From Vampirovibrio chlorellavorus (GTDB taxonomy: Bacteria > Cyanobacteriota > Vampirovibrionia > Vampirovibrionales > Vampirovibrionaceae): a stretch of DNA of 35,975 nucleotides. The notes under the pieces were generated by a model. The model was not told the DNA's origin, searched no databases, and worked only from the letters and a program-made list of their open reading frames with translations. A program made the position numbers and the translations under genes. The stretch is taken from NCBI GenBank assembly GCA_001858525.1, contig LAPX01000006.1, positions 1 through 35,975 on the forward strand. Reading direction: 5' to 3'. Positions 22,370-32,942 of this stretch are shown here, piece by piece (the first letter of the stretch is position 1; each line of letters starts with the position of its first letter).

Positions 22370-23671
22370 ATGGTCGTATCTCACACCGGTATTCACCCTG
22401 TCACCAATCACCCTGGGACTGCGGAAATCACTCACGAACTTCCAGAAAACGGCCTTGAAATGGGTCTGGATGAAGCCATGAGCTACACCGAGCTGGAGAA
22501 CGTGAGTAAGGCCGCTCTGGTGCGTATTGAGGTCAGTCAACTTCCCCGCGAAATCCCTGATTTTCAGGCTCCTGGCGCCACCAAGGACACCTTGATCGCC
22601 GACTGGCTGAAAAACTGGATCGTCTCCTCCTTGCAGGCCAACACCATTACCGAAAATCACCTGCTGCCCAAAAAGGCCGAAATCGCCAATTACCTGGGCG
22701 TCAGCGTAGGTACGGTGCAAAACGCCATTCGTTACATTGAGGACGAAGGGCATGTAGAATCCAAACAGCGCATCGGCACTCTGGTGCGAAACGCCGATAA
22801 ATCCGGCCAGCGGATGCGCAAGCAAACCTCCAAGCGCGATCAGGCCGTGGTGGCCATCAAGCATTTCATCGTGGAAAACGGTTACCAGCCGGGGCAAACC
22901 CTGCCTTCCGCCCGTGAAATCGCCAAAACCATCCAGTCAGCTCCCAACACCACCCGGCTGGCCCTGGAATTTCTCTCCGGCATTGGCACCCTGAAAAGCC
23001 TGGGCAACCGGGGCAACAAAGCCAACTGGGCCCTTCGGATCATCCCGGAAATTGAGGCTGAAAACCGCTGCGCCATTGAATCTGAAACGCTGATCGATCA
23101 ACTGGAACGGGATTTAAAAACCCTGATTGCCGATAAATTTGAAGTCAACGACAAATTGCCCTCTCACCTGGAGTTGTCGGATCTCTTCAAGGTCAGTATC
23201 AAAACCGTGCATGACGCTATGCGTCGCCTGGCCGAGCAAGGGATTCTGCGTTCCAAGCGGGGTCGTTACGGCACCTACGTGGTGCGCAAGCCGGATGCCG
23301 CCAAACTGGCTCCCATCGATACCAGCATTTTCGTGCCTGCCGAAGAAGTCAGCTTCTACAACTACGAAAAAGTGGAGCAGCATCTTAAAACGCTGATCCG
23401 CACCACCTACAAAGTGGGCGACAAGCTCCCCGCTATGGGCGTCTTGTCCAAGGATCTGGATGTCAGCAGCAACACCATTCGCAAGGCCTTGCAAAATCTG
23501 GCCAAGGAAAAAATGGTCAGCTTCTCCCGCGGGCGCTACGGTGGCACTTATGTGACCCGTATTCCTGAAATCCGGGAAGAAGAACCGGGCAAAGCCTTCA
23601 CCTGGGTCTCTATCAACCCGGATACGGTGAAGACCTACCGGGCCGGAAAAGCTCCGGTGGCCCACAACTAG
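22370..23671 (+). CDS. Regulator with four GntR-type winged-helix domains and no effector domain
   Basis: The 433-residue protein contains four successive segments with the GntR DNA-binding pattern (LP-x-x-x-x-[IL]-[SA] ... VS-x-x-T-[VI] ... A-x-x-x-L ... G-x-[GY]): about 72-141 (LLPKKAEIANYLGVSVGTVQNAI), 154-224 (TLPSAREIAKTI), 240-307 (KLPSHLELSDLFKVSIKTVHDAM, ending GRYGTYVVRKP) and 331-398 (KLPAMGVLSKDLDVSSNTIRKAL, ending GRYGGTYVTRIP). Repeat 2 is the most diverged, keeping APNTTRLALEFL. Ordinary GntR regulators have one such domain plus a ligand-binding domain; here none follows, only a 35-residue tail. The N-terminal 70 residues are acidic and probably flexible. It may bind several half-sites or bridge DNA. 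Targets are unknown; the upstream GGACA cluster could be one. A strong hairpin closes the transcript. Confidence 0.85.
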   Translation: MVVSHTGIHPVTNHPGTAEITHELPENGLEMGLDEAMSYTELENVSKAALVRIEVSQLPREIPDFQAPGATKDTLIADWLKNWIVSSLQANTITENHLLPKKAEIANYLGVSVGTVQNAIRYIEDEGHVESKQRIGTLVRNADKSGQRMRKQTSKRDQAVVAIKHFIVENGYQPGQTLPSAREIAKTIQSAPNTTRLALEFLSGIGTLKSLGNRGNKANWALRIIPEIEAENRCAIESETLIDQLERDLKTLIADKFEVNDKLPSHLELSDLFKVSIKTVHDAMRRLAEQGILRSKRGRYGTYVVRKPDAAKLAPIDTSIFVPAEEVSFYNYEKVEQHLKTLIRTTYKVGDKLPAMGVLSKDLDVSSNTIRKALQNLAKEKMVSFSRGRYGGTYVTRIPEIREEEPGKAFTWVSINPDTVKTYRAGKAPVAHN

Positions 23672-23694
23672 CCCAAACTGGCCCTAAAAACTTT

Positions 23695-23726
23695 CAAAAG
23701 CCTCTTGGTCAATCAAGGGGCTTTTG
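23695..23726. terminator. Bidirectional intrinsic terminator between convergent genes
   Basis: CAAAAGCCTCTTG (23695-23707) pairs with CAAGGGGCTTTTG (23714-23726) over 13 positions with one G-U pair and a 6-base loop. The A- and T-runs inside the arms let it act on both strands. It contains the stop region of the convergent membrane-protein gene. Confidence 0.8.
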
Positions 23727-24354
23727 AATTGCGGGCAGTGTCTTGAACGGATTTAGAAACTCTTAAATCAGAAGGAAGATCTGTACTGAAATAGACATAA
23801 TAATAATGTCCAAACAATTTTGTTGCCTTATAGCCCATGTCATGAGCGTTTTCCTGAAAAAGCCTGTGAGCAGCTCGACTCCATGTCGTAGAGCGATGGG
23901 TGCGATCTTTTACAATTTGATCGGCTGAGTCATAAACAATCGCCTCAGTCACAACCGCGTGCCAGAGATCGTAGCTTTTTCGATCACAAATCCCAATTAC
24001 ACCGCCATCTGATATCGGAATTGCGTTTTTTATACACTCTGAAAAGATTTGAGGCCTGAGCATAATCTTAATGCCTTGCATCAGCAATGAAGTCTGCATT
24101 CTGATATCTTGCCAGAAAAAAACCAGCACAAAGGCACTCACTACGGCTAGCCAATGAGTTTCAGTCTCGGATTTAAAGGACTTTATAGTCGCCAGAATGA
24201 AAAGAACAAAGAAGCTCAAAAACACAATTAAGATGTAAATATAGAACGCTCCGTGTTCGTAAAAAACATCAAATATCGCTTCAATCAGGTAAAAAAGGAC
24301 ATAGGCTAAAGGGAAAAGCCATAGTTTTGATTTAAAGAGCTGTGTAAAAATCAT
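23713..24354 (-). CDS. Membrane protein of unknown function
   Basis: I do not recognise this 213-residue protein. The N-terminal half has three or four hydrophobic segments: about residues 11-31 (LWLFPLAYVLFYLIEAIFDVF), 37-58 and 66-82. The C-terminal half is soluble, with a short ICDRKSYDLWHAVVTEAIVYDSADQIVKDRTHRSTTWSRAA stretch and a Tyr-rich GHYYYVYFSTD segment that suggests a beta strand. No catalytic motif is evident. The gene is visibly richer in A+T than its flanks (the folE2/GntR region and proBA) and its stop lies inside the terminator of the convergent regulator, both compatible with acquisition by transfer. The ATG at 24354 is the only good start. It may be a single-gene unit; no promoter could be fixed. 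Confidence 0.6.
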   Translation of the reverse strand: MIFTQLFKSKLWLFPLAYVLFYLIEAIFDVFYEHGAFYIYILIVFLSFFVLFILATIKSFKSETETHWLAVVSAFVLVFFWQDIRMQTSLLMQGIKIMLRPQIFSECIKNAIPISDGGVIGICDRKSYDLWHAVVTEAIVYDSADQIVKDRTHRSTTWSRAAHRLFQENAHDMGYKATKLFGHYYYVYFSTDLPSDLRVSKSVQDTARNSKAP

Positions 24355-24401
24355 TCGGATTTTACTACCAGTAAAGAAGTAGGCTCAAATTTTCTAAAAG
24401 T

Positions 24402-25706
24402 TTACATTTTCCGATGCAGGAAGGGCTTGGCCTCAACGCCCACATAGTCGGCCACGATCTGCCCTTGGCCGCGCAGTTTGTACTTATAAATCACCAGCCC
24501 TTCCAGACCCACCGGGCCACGGGCATGGGTTTTGGCGGTGCTAATGCCAATTTCGGCCCCCAGGCCAAAGCGGAAGCCATCGGCAAAGCGGGTGGAAGCA
24601 TTGGCAAACACACAGGCGGAATCGATGCCATTCAAAAAGCGCTCCAACACCTCAGCATCTTGAGCCACGATGGCATCCGTATGATGCGAGCCGTATTGGT
24701 TGATATGGGCCATGGCCGCTTCCAGACCAGGAACAATTTTGACGGCCAGGGTTAAATCCCCGTACTCAGCTCGCCAGTCGGCGTCGGTGGCAGGCTCAAT
24801 CGTGGGCAAAATGCCCTGCGTAGCCTTACAGCCCTTCAAAGTAATGTCCGCCTTTTCCGCCGCTTGGGCAAACTGGGGCAAAAATTGCGAGGCAATGGCC
24901 TCATCCACCAGCAAGGTTTCCAGGGCGTTACAGGCCGCCGGGTACTGAGTTTTGGCATCGATGGCCAAAGCCACCGCTTGGGCGACATGGGCGCTGGGGT
25001 GCACGTACAAATGACACACCCCATCGGCATGGCCCAACACCGGAATTTTGGTGGCGGCCATAATGGACTGCACCAACTGATTGGAGCCACGGGGAATGAT
25101 CAAATCCACGTACTGTGGGTAATTCAGCATTTCCTGCACGGCTTCCCGGCTGTCCAGAAGGATCGCCCAGTGAGCCGGTAAAAAGGGACAGCGCGAATTC
25201 AGCTGATCCACCAGCTTCATGAAAGCAGCGTTGGAGCGAAGGGCTTCCCGGCCGCCTTTGAGCACCACGGCGTTTCCGCTTTTTAAAATCAGAGACAAAA
25301 TCTGTGGAATCACATCCGGGCGAGACTCAAAAATAATGCCAATCACGCCCAAGGGGACGGTCAGCTTCTCCAGCACCAAGCCTTCATCCAGCAAGGTCTG
25401 ACTTAAAACCTGTCCAGCCGGATCGGGCAACTGAATCAAATCTCGCAGGCCTTGGGCCAACTGCTTGATTTTCCCGGCATCCAGCTTCAGGCGCTGATAC
25501 AAACTGGGGGTCAAGCCATCTTGCTCGGCTTGCGCGATATCTTTCTGATTCTCACTCAATAGAAAATCAGAATTTTCTTCGATAATGGCCGCAAACTGGG
25601 CCAGGGCTTCATTTTTTTGAACCGTGGGTAGGGTGGACATGGCCAGAAAGGCGGCTTTACTCCGCTTCAGAGAGTCTTCCAAGGGATTGATTGATTGGGT
25701 GACCAT
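24402..25706 (-). CDS. proA: Gamma-glutamyl phosphate reductase (ProA)
   Basis: ProA reduces gamma-glutamyl phosphate to glutamate-5-semialdehyde with NADPH, the second step of proline synthesis. The 434-residue length is slightly above the usual 415-420. Family motifs are VPLGVIGIIFESRPDV (about 117-132), GNAVVLKGGREALRSN, the LIIPRGSNQLV segment, HADGVCHLYVH, the catalytic-cysteine region TQYPAACNALETLLVDE, and DSACVFANASTRFADGFRFGLGAEIGISTAK near the end. The gene follows proB by 12 bases on the same strand, a classic proBA operon; the two enzymes channel the unstable phosphate between them. No oddities are seen. Confidence 0.96.
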   Translation of the reverse strand: MVTQSINPLEDSLKRSKAAFLAMSTLPTVQKNEALAQFAAIIEENSDFLLSENQKDIAQAEQDGLTPSLYQRLKLDAGKIKQLAQGLRDLIQLPDPAGQVLSQTLLDEGLVLEKLTVPLGVIGIIFESRPDVIPQILSLILKSGNAVVLKGGREALRSNAAFMKLVDQLNSRCPFLPAHWAILLDSREAVQEMLNYPQYVDLIIPRGSNQLVQSIMAATKIPVLGHADGVCHLYVHPSAHVAQAVALAIDAKTQYPAACNALETLLVDEAIASQFLPQFAQAAEKADITLKGCKATQGILPTIEPATDADWRAEYGDLTLAVKIVPGLEAAMAHINQYGSHHTDAIVAQDAEVLERFLNGIDSACVFANASTRFADGFRFGLGAEIGISTAKTHARGPVGLEGLVIYKYKLRGQGQIVADYVGVEAKPFLHRKM

Positions 25707-25718
25707 GCCAGTCGCTCC

Positions 25719-26915
25719 TTAAACGCCATATTCTTCAAAAATAACCAGATTATCCCGGTGAATCACTTCCTCGTGCTCACAGGCCTTACCCATGGCATCA
25801 AACCCAAGCCGTGCGGCAATTTGATCGCTAGGCAAGCCCTTAATGCGCTCAATCTCATCGGAAGAAAAGTGCGTCAGTCCTCGGCCCAGTTCCACACCGG
25901 CTTCATCCTGAATGCGCACCACCTGTTGGGCCAGGAAATCGCCTGTCACAGCCACTATGCCGATGGACAGCAAGCTGGCCTGCTTTTCCACCAGCGCTCT
26001 GCGGGCGCCTGCATTGACCACAATGGCCCCGTGGTAGCCAGAAGCCATGCCAATCCAGCGTTTTTTGCCGCTGAGATTGGCCTGCGGCAATACCAAGGTC
26101 CCCACGGTGGGTGGTTGTATTTCCAGGAGAGGGCTGAGCGGCCCGGTTTGCAAGCCTGAGGTAATAAAGGTATGCACCCCACTGAGAGAAGCCATGCGAG
26201 CGGCTTCCAGCTTGGAGGACATGCCCCCCCGTCCCAACAGGGACTGCCCGGAAGCGTCAATACGTTGCAAATCGTCCTGAAAATTTTCAATCAGGGCGAT
26301 GCGCTGAGCCTTGGGGTTGGTCAGCGGGTTATCCGTATAAATCCCATCCACGTTGGTCAGAATCACCAATAAGTCAGCGTCCAGCTTACTGGCCACCAGT
26401 GCCGACAACATATCGTTGTCCCCAAAGCCCTTGGTGTAGCTCTCTTCCTGCAACTCCATGGTGGAAGTGGTGTCGTTCTCATTGATGATGGGAATGGCCT
26501 TCAGCTTGAGCAAGGTTTCCAGCGTTTGCTGCAAATTGAGATAGTGCTTGCGATCGGCGAAATCGGTGGCGGTTAGCAGCACTTGCGCCGGGGTTAAGCC
26601 GGACTCGGCAAATAAGGCCCGATAGGCATCCATCAACAGGCTTTGCCCCACAGCGGCGCAGGCCTGCTTTTCGTTCAAGGTCAGGCTACCAGAGAGTTTC
26701 AAGGCCATCCGGCCCAAGCCCACAGCCCCGGAAGAGACCAGAATAATTTCCTTACCCTCGGCCACCAGTTGGGCACATTGGGCAGTCAGCCCGGCCAGAC
26801 GCTCAGCAGCAAAGCGACCCTGTTGATCCGCTCCCAACTCAATGACCACCTGCGTGCCCAGCTTAATGACCACGCGTTTGGCTTGGCGTAACGGTTGGTA
26901 GGGAGTGGCGGACAT
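25719..26915 (-). CDS. proB: Glutamate 5-kinase (ProB) with C-terminal PUA domain
   Basis: ProB phosphorylates glutamate with ATP, the first and usually proline-inhibited step of proline synthesis. The kinase domain (about 10-260) shows VVIKLGTQVV, ILVSSGAVGLGRMAL, QACAAVGQSLLMDAY, PIINENDTTS, FGDNDMLSALVASKLDADLLVILTNVDGIYT and GRGGMSSKLEAA. The rest is a PUA domain (KKRWIGMASGYHGAIVVNAGARRAL ... EEVIHRDNLVIF), giving 398 residues, at the long end for the family. I prefer the ATG at 26915 to an in-frame TTG five codons upstream; neither has a strong binding site. A promoter lies about 50 bases upstream. It is followed by proA. Confidence 0.95.
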   Translation of the reverse strand: MSATPYQPLRQAKRVVIKLGTQVVIELGADQQGRFAAERLAGLTAQCAQLVAEGKEIILVSSGAVGLGRMALKLSGSLTLNEKQACAAVGQSLLMDAYRALFAESGLTPAQVLLTATDFADRKHYLNLQQTLETLLKLKAIPIINENDTTSTMELQEESYTKGFGDNDMLSALVASKLDADLLVILTNVDGIYTDNPLTNPKAQRIALIENFQDDLQRIDASGQSLLGRGGMSSKLEAARMASLSGVHTFITSGLQTGPLSPLLEIQPPTVGTLVLPQANLSGKKRWIGMASGYHGAIVVNAGARRALVEKQASLLSIGIVAVTGDFLAQQVVRIQDEAGVELGRGLTHFSSDEIERIKGLPSDQIAARLGFDAMGKACEHEEVIHRDNLVIFEEYGV

Positions 26916-26966
26916 GCGGGGGGATTCCAATCAAATTCGGTTCATCAAGTATTTAGGCTGACCCTC

Positions 26967-26996
26967 ATTGTATGCCAGCCCCGGCCCTCGGGTAAA
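26967..26996 (-). promoter_or_regulatory. Sigma70-like promoter for proBA
   Basis: On the minus strand TTTACC (complement of 26991-26996) and TACAAT (complement of 26967-26972) are separated by 18 bases. Transcription would start near 26960, about 45 bases before proB. Confidence 0.6.
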
Positions 26997-27059
26997 GCGG
27001 AGTAAACCGACAAGTCAGCGATGGAGAGGCATCATCCAGACGAGGTTTCAAAACACGAA

Positions 27060-28160
27060 TTAGGCCTGAAGCATCTTGGGCTGCGCCATCAAGAACTGGC
27101 CTTTGCGGGGGATCAGGCCAAAGTCAAACACCTGCCCCTGATCCGAAATGACCTGATACTGCAAGCCTGCCGCCGTATTTTCAAACAACATGAAATGATT
27201 TTTCTTAATCAGTCCCGCTTGCGCAGGCAGCCCTTTCATCGGGGAATCCAGCTTACCACCGGCCCCACTGACCGCATAGCGCACCCCGTTCAAGTTTTTG
27301 GGCGCTTCATAATGATGCTCGTGCCCAGCCAGATACAGATCCACCCCGTATTGTTCCAGAATGGGGGCCAATTTTTGAGCCAAGACCTGCTGCCAGAACA
27401 GACGCTTTGCTTTGGCGGCGGCCCCTAATGAAAACAACGGGTAATGTCCCATCACCACCTTCATGGAAGCGGTGCTCTGGGCCAAAGCCTGCCTCAGCCA
27501 AGCCGCCTGATTCTCAGCCCGTTTTCGGCTCTGGGGCGAGACATCTCCGCCCAGATAGCCCGGCACCATCACCGTGGAATCCAGGGCAAACACTTCCACG
27601 TCCTGACCGGGTGGGCCGAACTTAAAATTGTAGTAAGCCGGGACACCCCAGTAAGCCAATTGCCGATCCCCGAATCCGGCTTTGACATCGTGGTTTCCCA
27701 ACACCGGAAAAAAGCGAACCCCTTGTCGCCACAGTGCCTGATAGGGCTTGGCGATACAGGCTTCAAACAACCGGGGATCCCCGCTGGGATAGACATTGTC
27801 TCCCAGAACCAGCACTTTATTAAACGGAAGTCGTTGGCCCCATTGAGCCATCTGATCGGCGATTCGGGCCTGAGCCGTGTCGGCGGTTCCCGCATCCCCA
27901 ATCACGGCAAAGCGGTCCCCATAAACAGACACGGGTACAGACGCGCGCAAAAGAAAACGGTCCGCTGCGTTTCCGCTCAGCGAACCGGCATGTTCACCTT
28001 CCGTTTGGGATCTCTCACTGACTGTTTTTGGGGTAGGCAAAACCGCCCCAAAATTCAACCGAATTCCGGCAGGCCAGCGCACTGGCGGATTGATAAAACC
28101 ACACTTGAATGAAACTGAATTCACGATTTGAAACGACTTCTGTTTTTTTACGAGGAACAA
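27060..28160 (-). CDS. Metallophosphoesterase (purple acid phosphatase/TRAP-like), ambiguous 5' end
   Basis: This is a calcineurin-like two-metal phosphatase. Its core shows the five metal/active-site blocks in order: FAVIGDAG, LVLGDNVYPSG, PVLGNHDVK, VVMGHYPLFS and LYLAGHEHHYE, as in tartrate-resistant acid phosphatases. GGDVSPQSRKRAENQAAWL and VRYAVSGAGGK also fit that group. The C-terminal 70 residues form a beta-rich tail. The N-terminus is doubtful: this frame can only start at the TTG (28160) and shows no signal peptide. An ATG at 28173 lies in another frame and would join this one if a 7-base A-run (28143-28149 on the other strand) were one base shorter, so a frameshift or sequencing error is possible. 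The probable site of action (periplasm) is a family-based inference. Confidence 0.82.
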   Translation of the reverse strand: MFLVKKQKSFQIVNSVSFKCGFINPPVRWPAGIRLNFGAVLPTPKTVSERSQTEGEHAGSLSGNAADRFLLRASVPVSVYGDRFAVIGDAGTADTAQARIADQMAQWGQRLPFNKVLVLGDNVYPSGDPRLFEACIAKPYQALWRQGVRFFPVLGNHDVKAGFGDRQLAYWGVPAYYNFKFGPPGQDVEVFALDSTVMVPGYLGGDVSPQSRKRAENQAAWLRQALAQSTASMKVVMGHYPLFSLGAAAKAKRLFWQQVLAQKLAPILEQYGVDLYLAGHEHHYEAPKNLNGVRYAVSGAGGKLDSPMKGLPAQAGLIKKNHFMLFENTAAGLQYQVISDQGQVFDFGLIPRKGQFLMAQPKMLQA

Positions 28161-28297
28161 GCAGTCGCTTCATGGTTATTATTGGCCAATTTAATGACCG
28201 CAGAATGACAGGAAGCGATACTTCTATAAAGTAAAACGCAAAGCCACTGGCATGCGGATCATTTTTTCAATTTTGTTCATCCGATCCTTTGCAAAAA

Positions 28298-28462
28298 ATC
28301 CTGGTAAGGCTGCCCTCACAACAGGTTTGTAACTGTTTGAGCAGAGCGAGTTCAAAAAATGCCTGACACACTTGCCAGAGGCGCTCTCTATTTGTTTGGG
28401 CTGAACTTGTTTTTTAAACAGGCTGTTTTACAAACGGGTTGTGAGGGCAGCCTCACCAGGAT
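28298..28462. repeat. 165-bp element with 25-nt near-perfect inverted ends
   Basis: The arms 28298-28322 and 28438-28462 are reverse complements at 24 of 25 positions (beginning ATCCTGGT). Inside, further matching blocks continue the pairing: GTTTGTAA (28325-28332)/TTACAAAC (28428-28435), CTGTTT (28333-28338)/AAACAG (28416-28421) and AGTTCA (28349-28354)/TGAACT (28402-28407). The whole element can therefore form one long hairpin. It holds no gene of its own and no clear target-site duplication. It lies between the divergent metallophosphoesterase gene and the TPP riboswitch. It could be a MITE-like remnant, a REP-type repeat or a structured RNA. Confidence 0.8.
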
Positions 28463-28545
28463 CATTGGCGAACCATTTGCCAAGCCATGCAAGTTCTCGT
28501 ATGATAAACCTGTTCGCAAATTCATTGTGGGCACACAATTTATAT

Positions 28546-28646
28546 CATCTATCGGGGTGTTGGCTCATGGGCCGACTGAGATCATCGCCAATTCGATGAA
28601 ACCCGCTTAACCTGATCTGGGTAATGCCAGCGGAGGGAAGTAGAAT
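28546..28646 (+). promoter_or_regulatory. TPP riboswitch (THI element)
   Basis: The conserved TPP-sensing sequence is present: CGGGGTGTTGG (28553-28563), the pyrimidine-binding GACTGAGATCAT (28574-28585) and ACCCGCTTAACCTGATCTGG (28601-28620). TAATGCCAGCGGAGGGAAG (28622-28640) contains the second J-region consensus. The closing helix can form between TCTA (28548-28551) and TAGA (28641-28644). It controls the following thiC-thiO-thiS-thiG-thiDE operon by thiamin pyrophosphate. No strong promoter was identified; TATATC at 28541 is a possible -10. Confidence 0.93.
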
Positions 28647-28670
28647 GTTTCATTTTTATAGCAGGCAGCC

Positions 28671-31791
<3,121 letters not shown>

Positions 31792-31908
31792 CGCCGTGTG
31801 TACTTTTGAATTTAAAACCGCACCCCTTGACGTTCAACAACCCCTATAGCATCCAACACCCCAATAACAACTAACACACCCATAGCATTCAAAAAAGGTA
31901 CAATCACA
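31792..31908 (+). repeat. Short degenerate direct repeat in the thiO-thiS gap
   Basis: The 117-base gap holds two related blocks, ACCCCTATAGCATCCAA and ACACCCATAGCATTCAA, about 38 bases apart, and is strikingly rich in C and A. No promoter or terminator is clear, and the genes on each side belong to one operon. AAAAAAGG precedes thiS. Confidence 0.35.
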
Positions 31909-32112
31909 ATGATGCAACTGTTTGTGAATGGTGAGCCCCAGCAAGTGCCCGCAGCCGCCAGCGTTCAGGATCTCCTGAATCAACTGGGTTATGAACCCAA
32001 ATCCATCGCCGTGGCCGTGGATGGCGATTTCGTACCCAAGCATCAATACCAAACCCTGGCCCTGCGGCCAGCCCAATCCGTAGAAGTGTTGTCGCCCATG
32101 CAAGGGGGTTAA
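31909..32112 (+). CDS. thiS: Sulfur-carrier protein ThiS
   Basis: ThiS is a small ubiquitin-fold carrier whose C-terminal glycine is adenylated and then turned into thiocarboxylate, giving sulfur to the thiazole ring. The 67-residue product starts [14 protein letters not shown], has [23 protein letters not shown] and the required Gly-Gly C-terminus (SPMQGG). Length and order of elements match the family. An AAAGG lies about 7 bases before the ATG. It is followed after 2 bases by thiG. The enzyme that activates it is most likely the MoeB/ThiF-rhodanese protein encoded convergently at the right end. Confidence 0.94.
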   Translation: MMQLFVNGEPQQVPAAASVQDLLNQLGYEPKSIAVAVDGDFVPKHQYQTLALRPAQSVEVLSPMQGG

Positions 32113-32114
32113 GC

Positions 32115-32942
32115 ATGAGTCAATTACCGGAAACAACGGCTTGGCACTTGGGCGGAGAAACAGTCAACAGCCGCCTGCTGGTCGGGACCGCCCTGTACCC
32201 TTCCCCCGCCATTATGCTGGATGCCATTCACGCATCCGGCACCGAGGTGGTGACCGTTTCCCTGCGGCGACAATCCCCGGGCAGCAACGGGGGAGAGTCT
32301 TTCTGGGAAATGCTGAAAGACAAACACCTGAAAGTTTTGCCCAACACCGCCGGATGCCGTAGCGCCAAAGAGGCCATTACCACCGCCCACATGGCCCGGG
32401 AAATTTTCAACACCCACTGGATCAAACTGGAAGTGATTGGCGATGATTTTACCCTGCAACCCGATCCCTTTGGGCTGATGGAAGCGGCCAAAGCGCTAAT
32501 TCAGGAGGGCTTTGAGGTCTTTCCCTACATGACGGAAGACTTTATTGTGGCCCAAAAGCTGGTGGATGCCGGTTGCCGCATCCTGATGCCATGGGCTGCC
32601 CCCATCGGTACCGGAAAAGGCCCCATCAATTTATATGCGCTCAAACTATTGAGAGCCCGGCTCCCTCAGGTACAACTGATCGCCGACGCCGGGATTGGGC
32701 TGCCCTCTCATGCCGCTCAAATCATGGAAATCGGCTTTGACGGGGTCTTGCTCAACTCGGCCATCGCTTTGGCCGAACATCCACCCCAAATGGCCCAGGC
32801 CTTCGCCAAAGCCGTGGAAGCCGGTCGATTAGCCTATCAGGCAGGCCCCATGCCCCAGCGAGACATGGCCCAGCCCAGCACCCCCATTTTGGGAACCCCC
32901 TTTTGGCATCAAACCGCTCAGAAAGCAGGACAGTCCGTATGA
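32115..32942 (+). CDS. thiG: Thiazole synthase (ThiG)
   Basis: ThiG condenses 1-deoxyxylulose-5-phosphate, dehydroglycine and ThiS-thiocarboxylate into the thiazole phosphate. The 275-residue (beta/alpha)8 barrel shows [12 protein letters not shown] (19-30), [11 protein letters not shown] (43-53), [13 protein letters not shown], and the Schiff-base lysine Lys104 in [28 protein letters not shown] and [29 protein letters not shown] bind the phosphate. Length is slightly above the normal 255-260. It follows thiS after 2 bases and overlaps thiDE by 4 bases (ATGA), so its translation is coupled. No oddity. Confidence 0.96.
   Translation: MSQLPETTAWHLGGETVNSRLLVGTALYPSPAIMLDAIHASGTEVVTVSLRRQSPGSNGGESFWEMLKDKHLKVLPNTAGCRSAKEAITTAHMAREIFNTHWIKLEVIGDDFTLQPDPFGLMEAAKALIQEGFEVFPYMTEDFIVAQKLVDAGCRILMPWAAPIGTGKGPINLYALKLLRARLPQVQLIADAGIGLPSHAAQIMEIGFDGVLLNSAIALAEHPPQMAQAFAKAVEAGRLAYQAGPMPQRDMAQPSTPILGTPFWHQTAQKAGQSV

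Noticed and set aside
22331-22897. 188-residue minus-strand frame across the start of the four-winged-helix gene
   Set aside because: It runs antisense to a conserved DNA-binding protein and its ribosome binding site region; no domain is visible.
28359-28610. 83-residue plus-strand open frame inside the hairpin element and riboswitch
   Set aside because: It overlaps the inverted repeat and the conserved TPP aptamer, has no ribosome binding site and no family features.
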